Source: Clostridium_AD frigoriphilum
Lineage (GTDB): Bacteria; Bacillota; Clostridia; Clostridiales; Clostridiaceae
DNA length: 64,000 bases
Direction: 5' to 3'
Assembly (NCBI RefSeq): GCF_036541405.1
Contig: NZ_JAZHFS010000009.1
Location: 124,001-188,000 of the forward strand
Made by a program: the position numbers and the translations under genes. The notes beneath the pieces are model-generated. The model searched no databases. It saw only the letters and a list, made by a program, of their open reading frames with translations, and was not told where the DNA came from. Shown piece after piece: positions 26,764 through 36,062 of this stretch; position 1 is the first letter of the stretch; each line of letters starts with the position of its first letter.

Positions 26764-26905
26764 CATTGCTGATGTAAAACTTAATTATAGCAATAATGTG
26801 CAGTTTGTTCATATGAATGGAAGAGTAAAAATAGGACAATTATTTTATTAAAATAATTGATAATTAATACTTCACAAATAAAACCTTGGAGGAGACAGAG
26901 AAATT

Positions 26906-28405
26906 ATGCAAAATACATTTACAAAATTTTATCAAAATATAGGATTTGATAGTTACCCCTTTCGTGATCGCACTGCTGAGAAAGAAGATATAACGAAATT
27001 ATTTATAAAACCTCTTGATTACTCATCACTAGAAGACATCTTATTATCTAATCAAACTGCAGTGATATGTGGGAATCGCGGCTCGGGAAAAACAATAATA
27101 CTTTCAGATTTAAAATCCAAAGTTCCTTCCAATAAGTTAGTTTGTTTTATTGATAATTATGAAGCCATTCCTCTCAATAATAACTTACATGATTTTTATT
27201 CATTAATTTTGCAAAGTATAACTAAAAATCTTCTAATCCATTTAGATTCTAATAAAAAGACTCTTAAAAAAGCATCTAGAGATGATAAGATATTTCTTTC
27301 ATTTCTTATAATGAAGTATAGTGATAGTATAACCGGTGATCAGATAAATTTAAAAATTGGAAATGTACAACTTAATTGCTTGAAAAGATTAGTAAATAAA
27401 TTTACTCTTCCTTTAACAACTTTACTTAATTACGGTACAACTGCAATGACTAATTTTGGAAACGAGTTACTTACACAGAAATTTGGCGCATATTTACCAT
27501 CTATTAGCGAAGGTACTGTCAGGAAGATATTCCCTAATATTCACTTTACAATTGCTAACGAATTTAAATCTGTTGAAATTTCATACTCACTTTTTGATAG
27601 ATCGTTACAATTAATTAAAAGTGTAATGGGTTCAATTCCTTTAGTTCTAATAGACAAATTAGATGAAGACATACGTCTTGAAAATGATGCTGAAGCAATT
27701 GCCAATTTAATCAAGGAATTGGTATGCGATAACAACTTATTGTTGAATTCCAATATTCAACTATTTATTGCTGTTTGGCAAATACCTTTTTCCTATCTAA
27801 GTGCCTTATTTAGACGCTCAAAACATTATGTCTATGATATAGTTTGGAATCAACAACAACTCGAAATTGTTTTAAATCGCCGGCTTTCTGTATATTCCAA
27901 CAATAAAATTAGTAAATATAATAATCTATTTTGTCCTGATGTTGCTACCGATGAGATTAAAAATATTTTTATTCTTTCTAATTCAAATCCTCGAGATTTA
28001 TGGAATATATTTAATGAAATTTTTAAAGCTCAATACAGTATTGACAACAATAGCAAAACTTTATGTAAACAAGCAGTGATAAATGGGCTACACCACTTTG
28101 TTGAACATTTCGAATTTTACGAATATTATCCAAAGAAAAAAGATGCACAAAAAAATACTAATAATGTATATTCTTATATTAATCATTTATTAAAACTAGA
28201 TGATACTGACGAATTTACTAATGAAGAACTTCGCCAGGCAGCATCTACAGGTGGTTCGACCACTAATTATATCAGTGGTATGATGAATATCGGATTGATA
28301 AAAAAAACAGATAATAAGAGAGCAGGTGGCGCAGTCATTTATAAAATCAAAGATCCTAAAGTTACATACGCGATTTTAAACAATATTGATATAAACCATA
28401 ATTAA
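26906..28405 (+). CDS. P-loop ATPase, Sll1717-like, with C-terminal winged helix
   Basis: The 499-residue protein has Walker A GNRGSGKT at residues 56-63, a probable Walker B IPLVLIDKLDED near 245-256, and a sensor-like segment ILSNSNPRDLWNIFNEI near 350-365. The C-terminal part (FTNEELRQAASTGGSTTNYISGMMNIGLIKK) looks like a winged helix. This layout fits the AAA/STAND-like Sll1717 group, often found beside defence genes. I infer a nucleotide-dependent sensor or switch; no effector domain was identified. GGAGG precedes the ATG. It is the first gene of the accessory island running to about 37 kb. Confidence 0.65.
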   Translation: MQNTFTKFYQNIGFDSYPFRDRTAEKEDITKLFIKPLDYSSLEDILLSNQTAVICGNRGSGKTIILSDLKSKVPSNKLVCFIDNYEAIPLNNNLHDFYSLILQSITKNLLIHLDSNKKTLKKASRDDKIFLSFLIMKYSDSITGDQINLKIGNVQLNCLKRLVNKFTLPLTTLLNYGTTAMTNFGNELLTQKFGAYLPSISEGTVRKIFPNIHFTIANEFKSVEISYSLFDRSLQLIKSVMGSIPLVLIDKLDEDIRLENDAEAIANLIKELVCDNNLLLNSNIQLFIAVWQIPFSYLSALFRRSKHYVYDIVWNQQQLEIVLNRRLSVYSNNKISKYNNLFCPDVATDEIKNIFILSNSNPRDLWNIFNEIFKAQYSIDNNSKTLCKQAVINGLHHFVEHFEFYEYYPKKKDAQKNTNNVYSYINHLLKLDDTDEFTNEELRQAASTGGSTTNYISGMMNIGLIKKTDNKRAGGAVIYKIKDPKVTYAILNNIDINHN

Positions 28406-28619
28406 TCAGAAGCTATATATAGATAATACAATCTAGTTATAGTATACTTTCGAACTGCACAATATGTTTAGAACAATGGAAGAAGCCAACTGCACGGTAG
28501 GCTAATAATACCAAGTTTAGATAGCTAGTTAATAATAAATACAAGAAAAAGTTATAGGTAACTGTATCATTTACAGATACCTTGAGTATGCGATAAATAG
28601 TAATTTGAGGAGGCAACCA

Positions 28620-29120
28620 ATGGATAATAATATGAATTTTGGCGATGGAGTGCTTGATGAAGCTAAAACTAATGTCAATAACAGGGCAAAGGGATTAATA
28701 AAAATAGCTATAGATGCTGTTTTTGATTATCTCGAAGGTAAAGTAAAAGATCTTCCAGAAATAATTGAACAACTACGCAATAGTCCAGAGACAGAGCAGA
28801 AAATAGCTGTTTTATGGTCTGAACAACTCTCAGAGGAAGGTCTCGTGCCAAAGAGTTATAATGGCTTGTCGGATAAACTTCTGATTTCAAATTTTCGGCA
28901 GGAGGGATATTTAGATGGATTATATGCAGGATATGTCCTTGCGATGATGGCTCTGGTAGACAATGATGCCTCCAAGGATATAATTCTTGCCGCAAGAGAT
29001 TATATTCGCCCTAATTTAATAGGGCATCATTATGATGACAGAGATGAATTTATCGGTCAGTACAAGGATGAGAAGTATAGCTGGATTGATAAAACCAATG
29101 AACCGTTATCAGGCATCTAA
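28620..29120 (+). CDS. hypothetical protein
   Basis: ATG 28620 follows TGAGGAGG; an in-frame TTG at 28605 lies inside that site. The 166-residue protein is acidic and helical, with no membrane segment: DEAKTNVNNRAKGLIKIAID near the start, then an alanine/leucine-rich helix region (GLYAGYVLAMMALVDNDASK) and a polar tail HHYDDRDEFIGQYKDEKYSW. I do not recognise the family. The GC content is visibly higher than that of its neighbours, suggesting separate acquisition. It lies between the P-loop ATPase and the recombinase. Confidence 0.6.
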   Translation: MDNNMNFGDGVLDEAKTNVNNRAKGLIKIAIDAVFDYLEGKVKDLPEIIEQLRNSPETEQKIAVLWSEQLSEEGLVPKSYNGLSDKLLISNFRQEGYLDGLYAGYVLAMMALVDNDASKDIILAARDYIRPNLIGHHYDDRDEFIGQYKDEKYSWIDKTNEPLSGI

Positions 29121-29138
29121 TCAAAAAAGTGTAAAATT

Positions 29139-29183
29139 CCAATTTGTAGAGCTGAGGTAATATAATTTTGGCATTACTTCTGT
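29139..29183. repeat. intergenic repeat shared with 52207-52251
   Basis: AATTTGTAG, GTAATATAATTTT and TTCTGTCG occur in the same order and spacing at both sites, with roughly 75-80% identity. One copy precedes the recombinase 3' end, the other a group II intron fragment. Confidence 0.5.
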
Positions 29184-29340
29184 CGGAAACTTATTTAATT
29201 ATGACACTTCCAGCGTATGGTAATAGAACTATAAAGCATAAGTGGCGGCTTCTAGTTATCCATATAATTTGAATTACGCTGTAAAGTGGAGAGCAAAGCT
29301 AATTAAACATCATAGCTAATGGGTTAGAGTTTACTGCAGA

Positions 29341-30234
29341 TTATAATTGATGCTCATCAATGTGTGTATATATTTCAGTTGTAGCAATACTTTCATGTCC
29401 AAGGATTTGTTGTAGTAATCGGATATCTACTTTGCCGTATTTATACATAAGAGTAGCAGCGGTATGACGAAGTTTGTGTGTTGATATAGATTTTTGGTTA
29501 AGCCCTGAAGAAACAACATATTTTTTTACAACATTTTGAATAGCCCTTGTAGTAATGCGGTTATTGTTTCTAGATATAAATAATGCAGTAGAAGTAACAT
29601 CAAGTGAATTTCTGATATGCAACCAATTATTGATAGATTTTTTGGCAGCAGGTGTCAGGAAAATTTTACGTTCTTTATTTCCTTTGCCAACTACTGATAA
29701 AATATCATTGTTCACTTGGTCTATGTTTAAATTTGCGAGTTCAGATAATCTTAATGCACAATTTAGAAAGATAGTTATTATACAGTGATCCCTGGGAAAG
29801 TTCTTGCATTCAAGTAATAGGCGTACTGATTCTTCTAAATTAAGATATTTAGGTATTCGCTTTGGTAATTTTGGAGTTTCTAATTCTTCTGCAATATTAT
29901 TATCAACAAGATGCGCTTTAGTTTTGAGATATTTCCAAAACTGACGAATAGATACTATTTTCCGTGCACGGGTTCCAGCAGAAGATTTTAAAGTCTTTTG
30001 GCAATAGGTAATGAAAGAATACATATCATTTAGATTAATAGATTTTATAAATCCCAAATCTACTTGAGAAAAGTTGCCATCTATAATATTGATGCTACGT
30101 GAGTCTAGAGTGTAACTGAAAAACATTAGTAAATCGGTACGATATTCTAAGATTGTATTTTCAGAGCGATTTTTTATAATGGAAAGATAGCCTAGATATT
30201 GTTCAACTAATGGACAAGTTTTATTTGATTGCAT
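29341..30234 (-). CDS. tyrosine recombinase (Xer-like integrase), C-terminus shortened
   Basis: Start 30234 follows GAGGTG; ten further in-frame residues upstream are unlikely. The 297-residue protein has an N-terminal SAM-like core-binding domain (LVEQYLGYLSIIKNRSENTI, LEYRTDLLMFF). Its catalytic domain holds all key residues: first Arg in CALRLSELANL, HKLRHTAATLM (H-x-x-R-H), LGHESIATTEIYTH (His and the nucleophilic Tyr). Beyond the TAA the frame continues SAVNSNPLAMMFN, which is coding in fragments at 37182 and 49053, so a CAA-to-TAA change has removed about 17 residues. It is probably still catalytically complete but may be altered in partner interaction. Confidence 0.88.
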   Translation of the reverse strand: MQSNKTCPLVEQYLGYLSIIKNRSENTILEYRTDLLMFFSYTLDSRSINIIDGNFSQVDLGFIKSINLNDMYSFITYCQKTLKSSAGTRARKIVSIRQFWKYLKTKAHLVDNNIAEELETPKLPKRIPKYLNLEESVRLLLECKNFPRDHCIITIFLNCALRLSELANLNIDQVNNDILSVVGKGNKERKIFLTPAAKKSINNWLHIRNSLDVTSTALFISRNNNRITTRAIQNVVKKYVVSSGLNQKSISTHKLRHTAATLMYKYGKVDIRLLQQILGHESIATTEIYTHIDEHQL

Positions 30235-30351
30235 AATTAACACCTCAGTAAAAATTATGGACATAAGTTTAATAACGTAAACATGAACTATGCTAAAAAG
30301 TTATTTATTGGATAATAACAAGAAATTAAGATAATAAGATGTACTTAATAA

Positions 30352-30492
30352 GATGTTTATTTTAAATTAAGAGATTATGAAAAATGCCTTTATTGGCTCA
30401 ATAAGGTCTTATACATTGATAATAATGATAAAGAGGCATTAGCCCATAAAAAAATTATCGAAAACAAAATAAAGTCTAAATTAAAATATTAA
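30352..30492 (+). pseudogene. 3' remnant of a tetratricopeptide-repeat gene
   Basis: In frame this reads YEKCLYWLNKVLYIDNNDKE, then ALAHKKIIENKIKSKLKY and stop, a good match to a terminal TPR unit (NKVLxIDPNNKEAL pattern). There is no start codon; a stop lies directly before it. It ends 12 bases before the ribosome binding site of the HD gene. Confidence 0.5.
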
Positions 30493-30518
30493 AAATCTAG
30501 TTTATGGAAGGAGATATT

Positions 30519-31123
30519 ATGTTAAGTTCAAAAGAAGCAGAAAGAGAGCTGTCAATAGGGGCACAACTAAATCCAGGGCCTTGGATAAAACATAGCATGT
30601 CTGTTGGATTGAATGCTAAATTTATTGCAGATAAGATTGATATATTAGATAGCAATCAGGCTTATGTTATGGGAGTATTGCATGATATAGGTCGCAGAGA
30701 AGGCATAAAATCAATTATGCATACTATTGACGGGTATGATTATATGATGGGTATAAAACAAAAGGAGATTGGCAGAATATGCTTAACGCATTCTTATCCA
30801 ATACAAGATGTAAATACTTTTTTTGGAAATTTGATTGCACAGAAGGACAAAAGATTTTCTTAACAAGTTTTATAAAGAATACGGTATATGATGATTATGA
30901 CCGTTTAGTACAATTGTGTGATGCAATATCATTGCCCAATGGTGATTGCATAATGGAGAAAATGTTAATTGATGTGGCATTAAGACATGGGTTACCAGAT
31001 TTCACTATTGATAAATGGAAAGCATTTTTAGGGTTGAAAAAGTACTTTGATAAATTGTGTGATTGCGATATATATACACTTTTACCAAATGTAATAGAAA
31101 ATTCTTGTGAGAGTTTGTTATAA
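30519..31123 (+). pseudogene. HD-domain phosphohydrolase, frameshifted
   Basis: The first frame (from ATG 30519, after AAGGAG) gives LNPGPWIKHSMSVGLNAKFI, VLHDIGRREG (the HD metal-binding pair) and LTHSYPIQDVNTFF, then leaves the family pattern. The -1 frame resumes at WKFDCTEGQK and continues YDDYDRLVQLCDAISLPNG and the rest of the family C-terminus. The break is at a seven-T run (30818-30824); one more T would restore a protein of about 200 residues. So it is either a recent single-base loss, a sequencing error or a slippage site. The function would be a metal-dependent phosphohydrolase of nucleotides. Confidence 0.75.
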
Positions 31124-31304
31124 ATTGGAATCTGTGTTAATAAACAAAATGTGCATACTGATGCTATAGTAAAGATTTAAACTTCTAATTAGGCTAATAA
31201 TGGGCAGTCGAAAAAATGGGTACAGTGAAAATGAATAACTTGGTTATGGCGAACTAGTAGATTATGACGAAATACTCAGTATAAAATTTGGAGGGTGATA
31301 TGGG

Positions 31305-31763
31305 ATGGATAGGCATTTTACAGTTTCCGTATTTATAGTATATAAAGATAAAGTATTATTACATTTACATAAGAAGGCTAAAAAAATTCTTCCTTTAGGT
31401 GGGCATATCGAATTAAATGAATTGCCAGAAGAGGCATGTATTCGTGAAGCACAAGAAGAATCAGGTTTGAAAATAAATTTATACAATCCAATAAATAACC
31501 AGCTTAAGAATTCATGCGAATTAGTAGGAGAAAAATTGTTGATAAATCCTATGCACACAATTTTTGGTGAAATAAATCCAGAACATTATCATATAGACTT
31601 TGTTTATTATGCAACTGCAAAATCTTTTGATACAATACCAGGAGACGGGGAATCTAAAATTCTCAAATGGTATAATAAAGAAGATTTGAAAAACGCATAT
31701 GACATTCAGCATAATATTTTAACAATGGCTAATGATGCGTTAGAATTGTTATCAGAAAGATAG
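31305..31763 (+). CDS. NUDIX hydrolase
   Basis: The 152-residue protein contains the complete Nudix box (GGHIELNELPEEACIREAQEES then G), with the metal-binding REAQEE glutamates. Surrounding strands are VSVFIVYKDKVLLHLHKKAK and HIDFVYYATAKSF. Nudix enzymes hydrolyse nucleoside diphosphates linked to another moiety; the substrate is not evident. GGAGGG precedes the ATG at moderate distance. It is a single gene between intergenic repeats. Confidence 0.88.
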   Translation: MDRHFTVSVFIVYKDKVLLHLHKKAKKILPLGGHIELNELPEEACIREAQEESGLKINLYNPINNQLKNSCELVGEKLLINPMHTIFGEINPEHYHIDFVYYATAKSFDTIPGDGESKILKWYNKEDLKNAYDIQHNILTMANDALELLSER

Positions 31764-31792
31764 ATTGGTTCGTAAATTATTACATGGTTTTC

Positions 31793-31864
31793 TAAAAGTC
31801 CGTCATAAACAATTGTAAAAGTTACTCAGATAAATTGGACAGGTTATGTCTATAATGTGAAGTA
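31793..31864 (+). repeat. dispersed intergenic repeat R2, copy 1
   Basis: Contains GTTACTCAGATAAATTGG followed by GACAGGTTATGTCTATAAT and GTGAAGT. It aligns over about 70 bases with 47162-47238 and over its 3' end with 63168-63192. It ends about 46 bases before the next start codon and carries a TATAAT box, so it may supply that gene's promoter. Confidence 0.65.
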
Positions 31865-31909
31865 CAAAAAATAAATTTTATAAACTTAGCTAGGAGGGTG
31901 AGAAACAAA

Positions 31910-32803
31910 ATGGGATTACTTGATAGGTTTAAAAAAGATAAAGTATTGAAACAGGAGTTAGATAAAAATGCGGATTTTCAATCGCTATTTCAAATTCATC
32001 TTTTATTTTGTGATAAACCAACTAAACTAGGGGCAAATATTATTAAGGAAGCTTTAAATAGAAAGTTTGGCGATATAGATGTTGTATCTGGAGATAAAAG
32101 TCTGACTTCATTTGCAGTGAAAAAATATACAGCAAAGTTTAAAGAGGGTTCTATTCCTCCACAGGTTTTGATGATGGAAGTTCAACCATTCAAAGAAGAA
32201 ACTATTAGTGAATTCGAGAGGACTCAGTTATGGGATGTAAAAGATAATGAAGAACTGCTGGGAAGTTGCAAATATAGGCTAATTATTTCAGATATGATGG
32301 CAGCTACTATGGAATATAAAGAAAGATGTGAACTGTTGGTTGGTTGGCTAGAGGTTGCGCTAACCTTATTTCCTAATTGTACAGCAATTTGGGTTCCCTC
32401 GTCTGGGAAATTACTAACTTCAGAGCAAGTAAATAATAATAAGATTAAGGATGAAGACAAGTTTATATATTTATGTGTAAATGTGAGATTATTTAATATC
32501 CAGAATACAGAAGATATGTTGGTAGATACTCTAGGATTATATGCAATAGGATTGCCTGATCTTCAGTATCATTTTCATAATTTAAAACCAGATGATATAG
32601 TGGGACATGCTTTTAATGTAGCATCATATATATTTACTGCAAATGCACCAGTAAAGAGTGGTGAGACTATAGATGGACTTGAAGGTGGAAAGATGAGTAA
32701 AGTAGTTAGATGGAGATGCCAATATGAGGAATCGCTGATTCAACCAGTTAGAGAAGTGATGGATATCTGCCTCGGTGAATATGCTTCAGGAACAAGACAA
32801 TAA
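31910..32803 (+). CDS. DUF4261-like protein
   Basis: ATG 31910 follows CTAGGAGGGTG at a suitable distance; the in-frame GTG at 31898 overlaps it. The 297-residue protein reads LFQIHLLFCDKPTKLGANII at the start, then SLTSFAVKKYTAKFKEGSIP, CTAIWVPSSGKLLTSEQV, VNVRLFNIQNTEDMLVDTLG and GLPDLQYHFHNLKPDDIVGH. This pattern is what I know from the DUF4261 family. Function unknown; a cytoplasmic soluble protein with no membrane segments. An R2 repeat provides its upstream region. Confidence 0.65.
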   Translation: MGLLDRFKKDKVLKQELDKNADFQSLFQIHLLFCDKPTKLGANIIKEALNRKFGDIDVVSGDKSLTSFAVKKYTAKFKEGSIPPQVLMMEVQPFKEETISEFERTQLWDVKDNEELLGSCKYRLIISDMMAATMEYKERCELLVGWLEVALTLFPNCTAIWVPSSGKLLTSEQVNNNKIKDEDKFIYLCVNVRLFNIQNTEDMLVDTLGLYAIGLPDLQYHFHNLKPDDIVGHAFNVASYIFTANAPVKSGETIDGLEGGKMSKVVRWRCQYEESLIQPVREVMDICLGEYASGTRQ

Positions 32804-33093
32804 TGCTGCCACTATTATCTTGAAGCATTGAAATTGAAATAAACTAACTAAATACTTCACATCATTCATATACCTATTAGGCTAATAATGTGATGTATCA
32901 ACCTTGTTCTGGTATAATATTTATAGAAATATTCAATAAAAAAGAACTCCTGTATAAGTGAATTCAAGTAGACTTGCTATTTGAGTTAGTAGAGTAAATT
33001 AAGCGTTAATTAATCAGGAAGAAATTCTAGTTACTGAACTTAGAATAAAACCGAATGTAGGAGAAATTTAAAAAAGAAATGAGAGGATAATAA

Positions 33094-34704
33094 ATGACAA
33101 ACTTTAGATTTGAAATACAAACATCAAACAATGGATTGCTGGACATTCCTCTAGCAGAAGGAAATGCTTTATTTGTACTTGGTGCAAATGGCGTTGGTAA
33201 ATCTACATTAATGCACAATCTATTTCATCAAAACATCAATCATACAAAGCGTATATTAGCTCACAGACAAACTTGGTTTAATAATAACTCAATGGATATG
33301 ACTGCTTCGCAAAAGAAGAATACAGAGCAAAATATGCGAATTAGTGATGATCAAGTCTACTCAAGATGGAAAGATGATTATTCACAAGCAAGATCAAGTA
33401 TATCAATTTTTGACTTAATTAATTCGGAAAATATTAGAGCAAGAAAAATTGCAGGGGCTGTAGACGCTAATAGTATAGAATTTGCTAAAAATCTTTCTCT
33501 TATTCAAGCGCCTCTTCAGGCAATAAATGAGATATTAGGAATTTCAAATATTCCAATCATAATAACATTAGGAAAAGATGAACAACTTCTTGCATCAAAA
33601 AATGGAAGTGAACCCTACAGCATAGCAGAACTCTCTGATGGAGAGAGAAATGCATTATTAATTTGTTCCGATGTTTTAACAACTGAACCAAATTATTTAA
33701 TAATACTAGATGAGCCGGAAAGACACCTTCACCGTTCAATAATTTCACCTTTATTATCATCCCTATTTCAAAAAAGAAAAGACTGCGTTTTTGTTATATC
33801 TACACACGATGTTTCTTTACCAATTGACCATTCAAAATCAAGTGTATTACTTTTAAGAAGTTGCCAATGGAATGGGAAAAGTATAAACGATTGGGATGCA
33901 GATTTAATTCTTGAAGCGGATAAAATACCTAATTCTGTTAAACATGAAATACTTGGTGCAAAACGTAACATTTTATTTGTTGAAGGTGAAAATGAAAGCC
34001 TTGATCGACAAATTTACCAGCTTATATTTCCAAACATCACTGTTATTTCTCAAGGTAGCTGTACTCAAGTAGAAAAGTCAGTTGAAGGAATTAAAGGAAC
34101 AGAAAATTTACATTGGATTAATGCATATGGACTTATTGATGCAGATGATAGAACAAAAGAACAAATTCAAACTCTATTTGCTAAAGGAATTGCTGCGTTA
34201 GAATGTTACTCTGTCGAGTCGCTTTATTATAACTTAAAAGTTGTTAGCAGAATTGCGAAGCGTTGTTCAGAGGTAACAGGTGTTGACGAAAAAGAGCTTT
34301 ATAATAAGGCAATTTCAGAAATTGTAAAAAACATACAGCCGCATAAAGAAAGATTATGTTCTAGATTATGCGAAAAGCAAGTCAGGAATAATATTATGAC
34401 CGCTTTGCCCAAACACAAAGACATTGCACTACGTGGTGAATTTGAATATAAACTTGATTTGAAAGATATTATTGAAAAAGAAGAATCTTTATTCGATAAA
34501 TTAGTCTCTGGCAATGATCTTGATGGTTTGATTAGTCGTTACCCTGTTAGAGAGACGCCAGTGTTGGCAAGTATTGCAACAGGCTTAGGTCTGACACGTG
34601 AAAAATACGAAAGTGCAGTTAGGAAACTAATAATTGATGATAAAGACGCAAGGAAATATTTTAAAACATTGCTAAATAATCTGACAAGCCTAATTGACAA
34701 ATAA
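33094..34704 (+). CDS. ABC-ATPase/TOPRIM (DUF4435-like) fusion, PARIS AriA-AriB-like
   Basis: The 536-residue protein combines two parts. Residues 1-260 are an ABC/SMC-type ATPase: Walker A GANGVGKST (30-38), signature ELSDGERNALL (from 179), Walker B YLIILDEPERHLH (from 201) and H-loop STHD (236-239). Residues 290-440 resemble DUF4435, a TOPRIM-like nuclease domain: ILFVEGENESLD (Glu297) and AYGLIDADDR (Asp349/351/352), the E...DxD metal set. PARIS encodes these as AriA and AriB, sometimes merged, and phage anti-restriction proteins trigger AriB release and tRNA cleavage. I infer a single-chain PARIS-like or OLD-like defence protein. Confidence 0.7.
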   Translation: MTNFRFEIQTSNNGLLDIPLAEGNALFVLGANGVGKSTLMHNLFHQNINHTKRILAHRQTWFNNNSMDMTASQKKNTEQNMRISDDQVYSRWKDDYSQARSSISIFDLINSENIRARKIAGAVDANSIEFAKNLSLIQAPLQAINEILGISNIPIIITLGKDEQLLASKNGSEPYSIAELSDGERNALLICSDVLTTEPNYLIILDEPERHLHRSIISPLLSSLFQKRKDCVFVISTHDVSLPIDHSKSSVLLLRSCQWNGKSINDWDADLILEADKIPNSVKHEILGAKRNILFVEGENESLDRQIYQLIFPNITVISQGSCTQVEKSVEGIKGTENLHWINAYGLIDADDRTKEQIQTLFAKGIAALECYSVESLYYNLKVVSRIAKRCSEVTGVDEKELYNKAISEIVKNIQPHKERLCSRLCEKQVRNNIMTALPKHKDIALRGEFEYKLDLKDIIEKEESLFDKLVSGNDLDGLISRYPVRETPVLASIATGLGLTREKYESAVRKLIIDDKDARKYFKTLLNNLTSLIDK

Positions 34705-34893
34705 GAATACAACCAAAAGTGAACAAAGTGAATGGATTTATAAATATTAAATAGAGACTGAAATAAAGGGAATATTTACTTTTTGAAATCCATATTAGGT
34801 TAAAATGATTGGTTAGTGGACATCAAATGGAGAGAGAACCAGCTTCCCATTATTCTTATAATTGATAAACTAAGTAAGTCTCAAATTGTACAG

Positions 34894-34915
34894 AATATGT
34901 CCACAATATGTCCAC
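34894..34915. repeat. short tandem direct repeat
   Basis: The 11-base unit AATATGTCCAC occurs twice in succession. It lies in the 320-base gap between the ATPase/TOPRIM gene and the HEPN-like gene, which otherwise shows only a minus-strand copy of the AATAATGGGAAG motif (34845-34866). Confidence 0.5.
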
Positions 34916-35025
34916 AATAAAAGGTTGGAAATGAACAATCAATTCATTAATGTAGTGAATACCAATATTATGGGACAGATTATATTAGTGCAAGAAGAGT
35001 GTATCCGGAATCTGGAGGGATAAAC

Positions 35026-35628
35026 ATGAATCAATATTTATTAGATACGCAATTCGCTACAAGTGAGTTGATAAAAATTATAATTTTTGAAGAAAATGAA
35101 ATGAGAAACCTTAAATCAAAATATAAGGAAAAGAAATCACAACATGATTTACTATATAGAGATTTTATTAGGAAGGAGTTAGACCCTGATGAAAACTTTA
35201 CAGAGGGTCAAATGATGCAATCATTTTATATGCAATCAAAATATTATTTGGAAATATTGCAGCCAATAATAGAAGAAATTAAGATATTAGAAAGGTCAAT
35301 AAATATAAAGGATGGATCAATAAGGGCTTTATCGGGGGCTCTATTACAAATAGCTAAACAAGGGATTAGTGTAGTATATAGAGGCCTAAGCGGGTGTCCA
35401 GATGGAAGGATTATTAAGAATGAAAGTCTAAAAAATATTATTTGGCAAGCTCGTAACCAATCAATCCATTATGAAGAGTCAAAATTTAGCCCTGCAGTGG
35501 TTAGTTGCTTTAATAATTTACAATTTGCCTCACTATCCAATATTAATATGGCTAAAGATATCTTTAATTTAATAGGTTGGAATGATTATTGTGACTATGA
35601 GGACGATATGGTTTCATTATTAGGATAG
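35026..35628 (+). CDS. hypothetical protein with HEPN-type RNxxxH motif
   Basis: ATG 35026 follows GGAGGGA. The 200-residue protein is mainly helical: a long charged coiled-coil region at residues 18-100 (MRNLKSKYKEKKSQHDLLYR, YYLEILQPIIEEIKILERS), then a helix with NIIWQARNQSIHYEE containing R143-N-x3-H148. R-(N/D/H)-x3-H between two helices is the catalytic motif of HEPN RNases, common as toxins and phage-defence effectors. No other domain was recognised. It lies between the ATPase/TOPRIM protein and a kinase, all in one direction but with long gaps. Confidence 0.5.
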   Translation: MNQYLLDTQFATSELIKIIIFEENEMRNLKSKYKEKKSQHDLLYRDFIRKELDPDENFTEGQMMQSFYMQSKYYLEILQPIIEEIKILERSINIKDGSIRALSGALLQIAKQGISVVYRGLSGCPDGRIIKNESLKNIIWQARNQSIHYEESKFSPAVVSCFNNLQFASLSNINMAKDIFNLIGWNDYCDYEDDMVSLLG

Positions 35629-36062
35629 GGCTTTAATAAAAGACATAATAAGAATTTGCAATTTATAATGGATGATTAAAGTAAAGGCAACAAACTTATT
35701 CAAGATTGCCTCAGTTCCATATATCTAACTTATACTGATTTTTTATAGTTTGTGTGTAGGGCCTAATGCATATCAGAAAAATTAATAATCATAATACATT
35801 TAAATATTGTTTTTTTTAAGGAATGTATTCAATAGAAATGTGTGTGACAGCTATATGAGCTATTTCTTATAAAAAATATGTAATTTATAAGAGGTTTATT
35901 TGTGGTCACTAATGAGTTGAAAATAAATGGGATACAATTGAATTGTTACAAAACATAATATCGGGAATAAAAATATTAATGTTAATTTTTGGACAAGTAT
36001 GTATGATATGAAACAGGCACGTTATAAAATTTATTGATTGAAGATAGGTAGGCGTAGAAATT

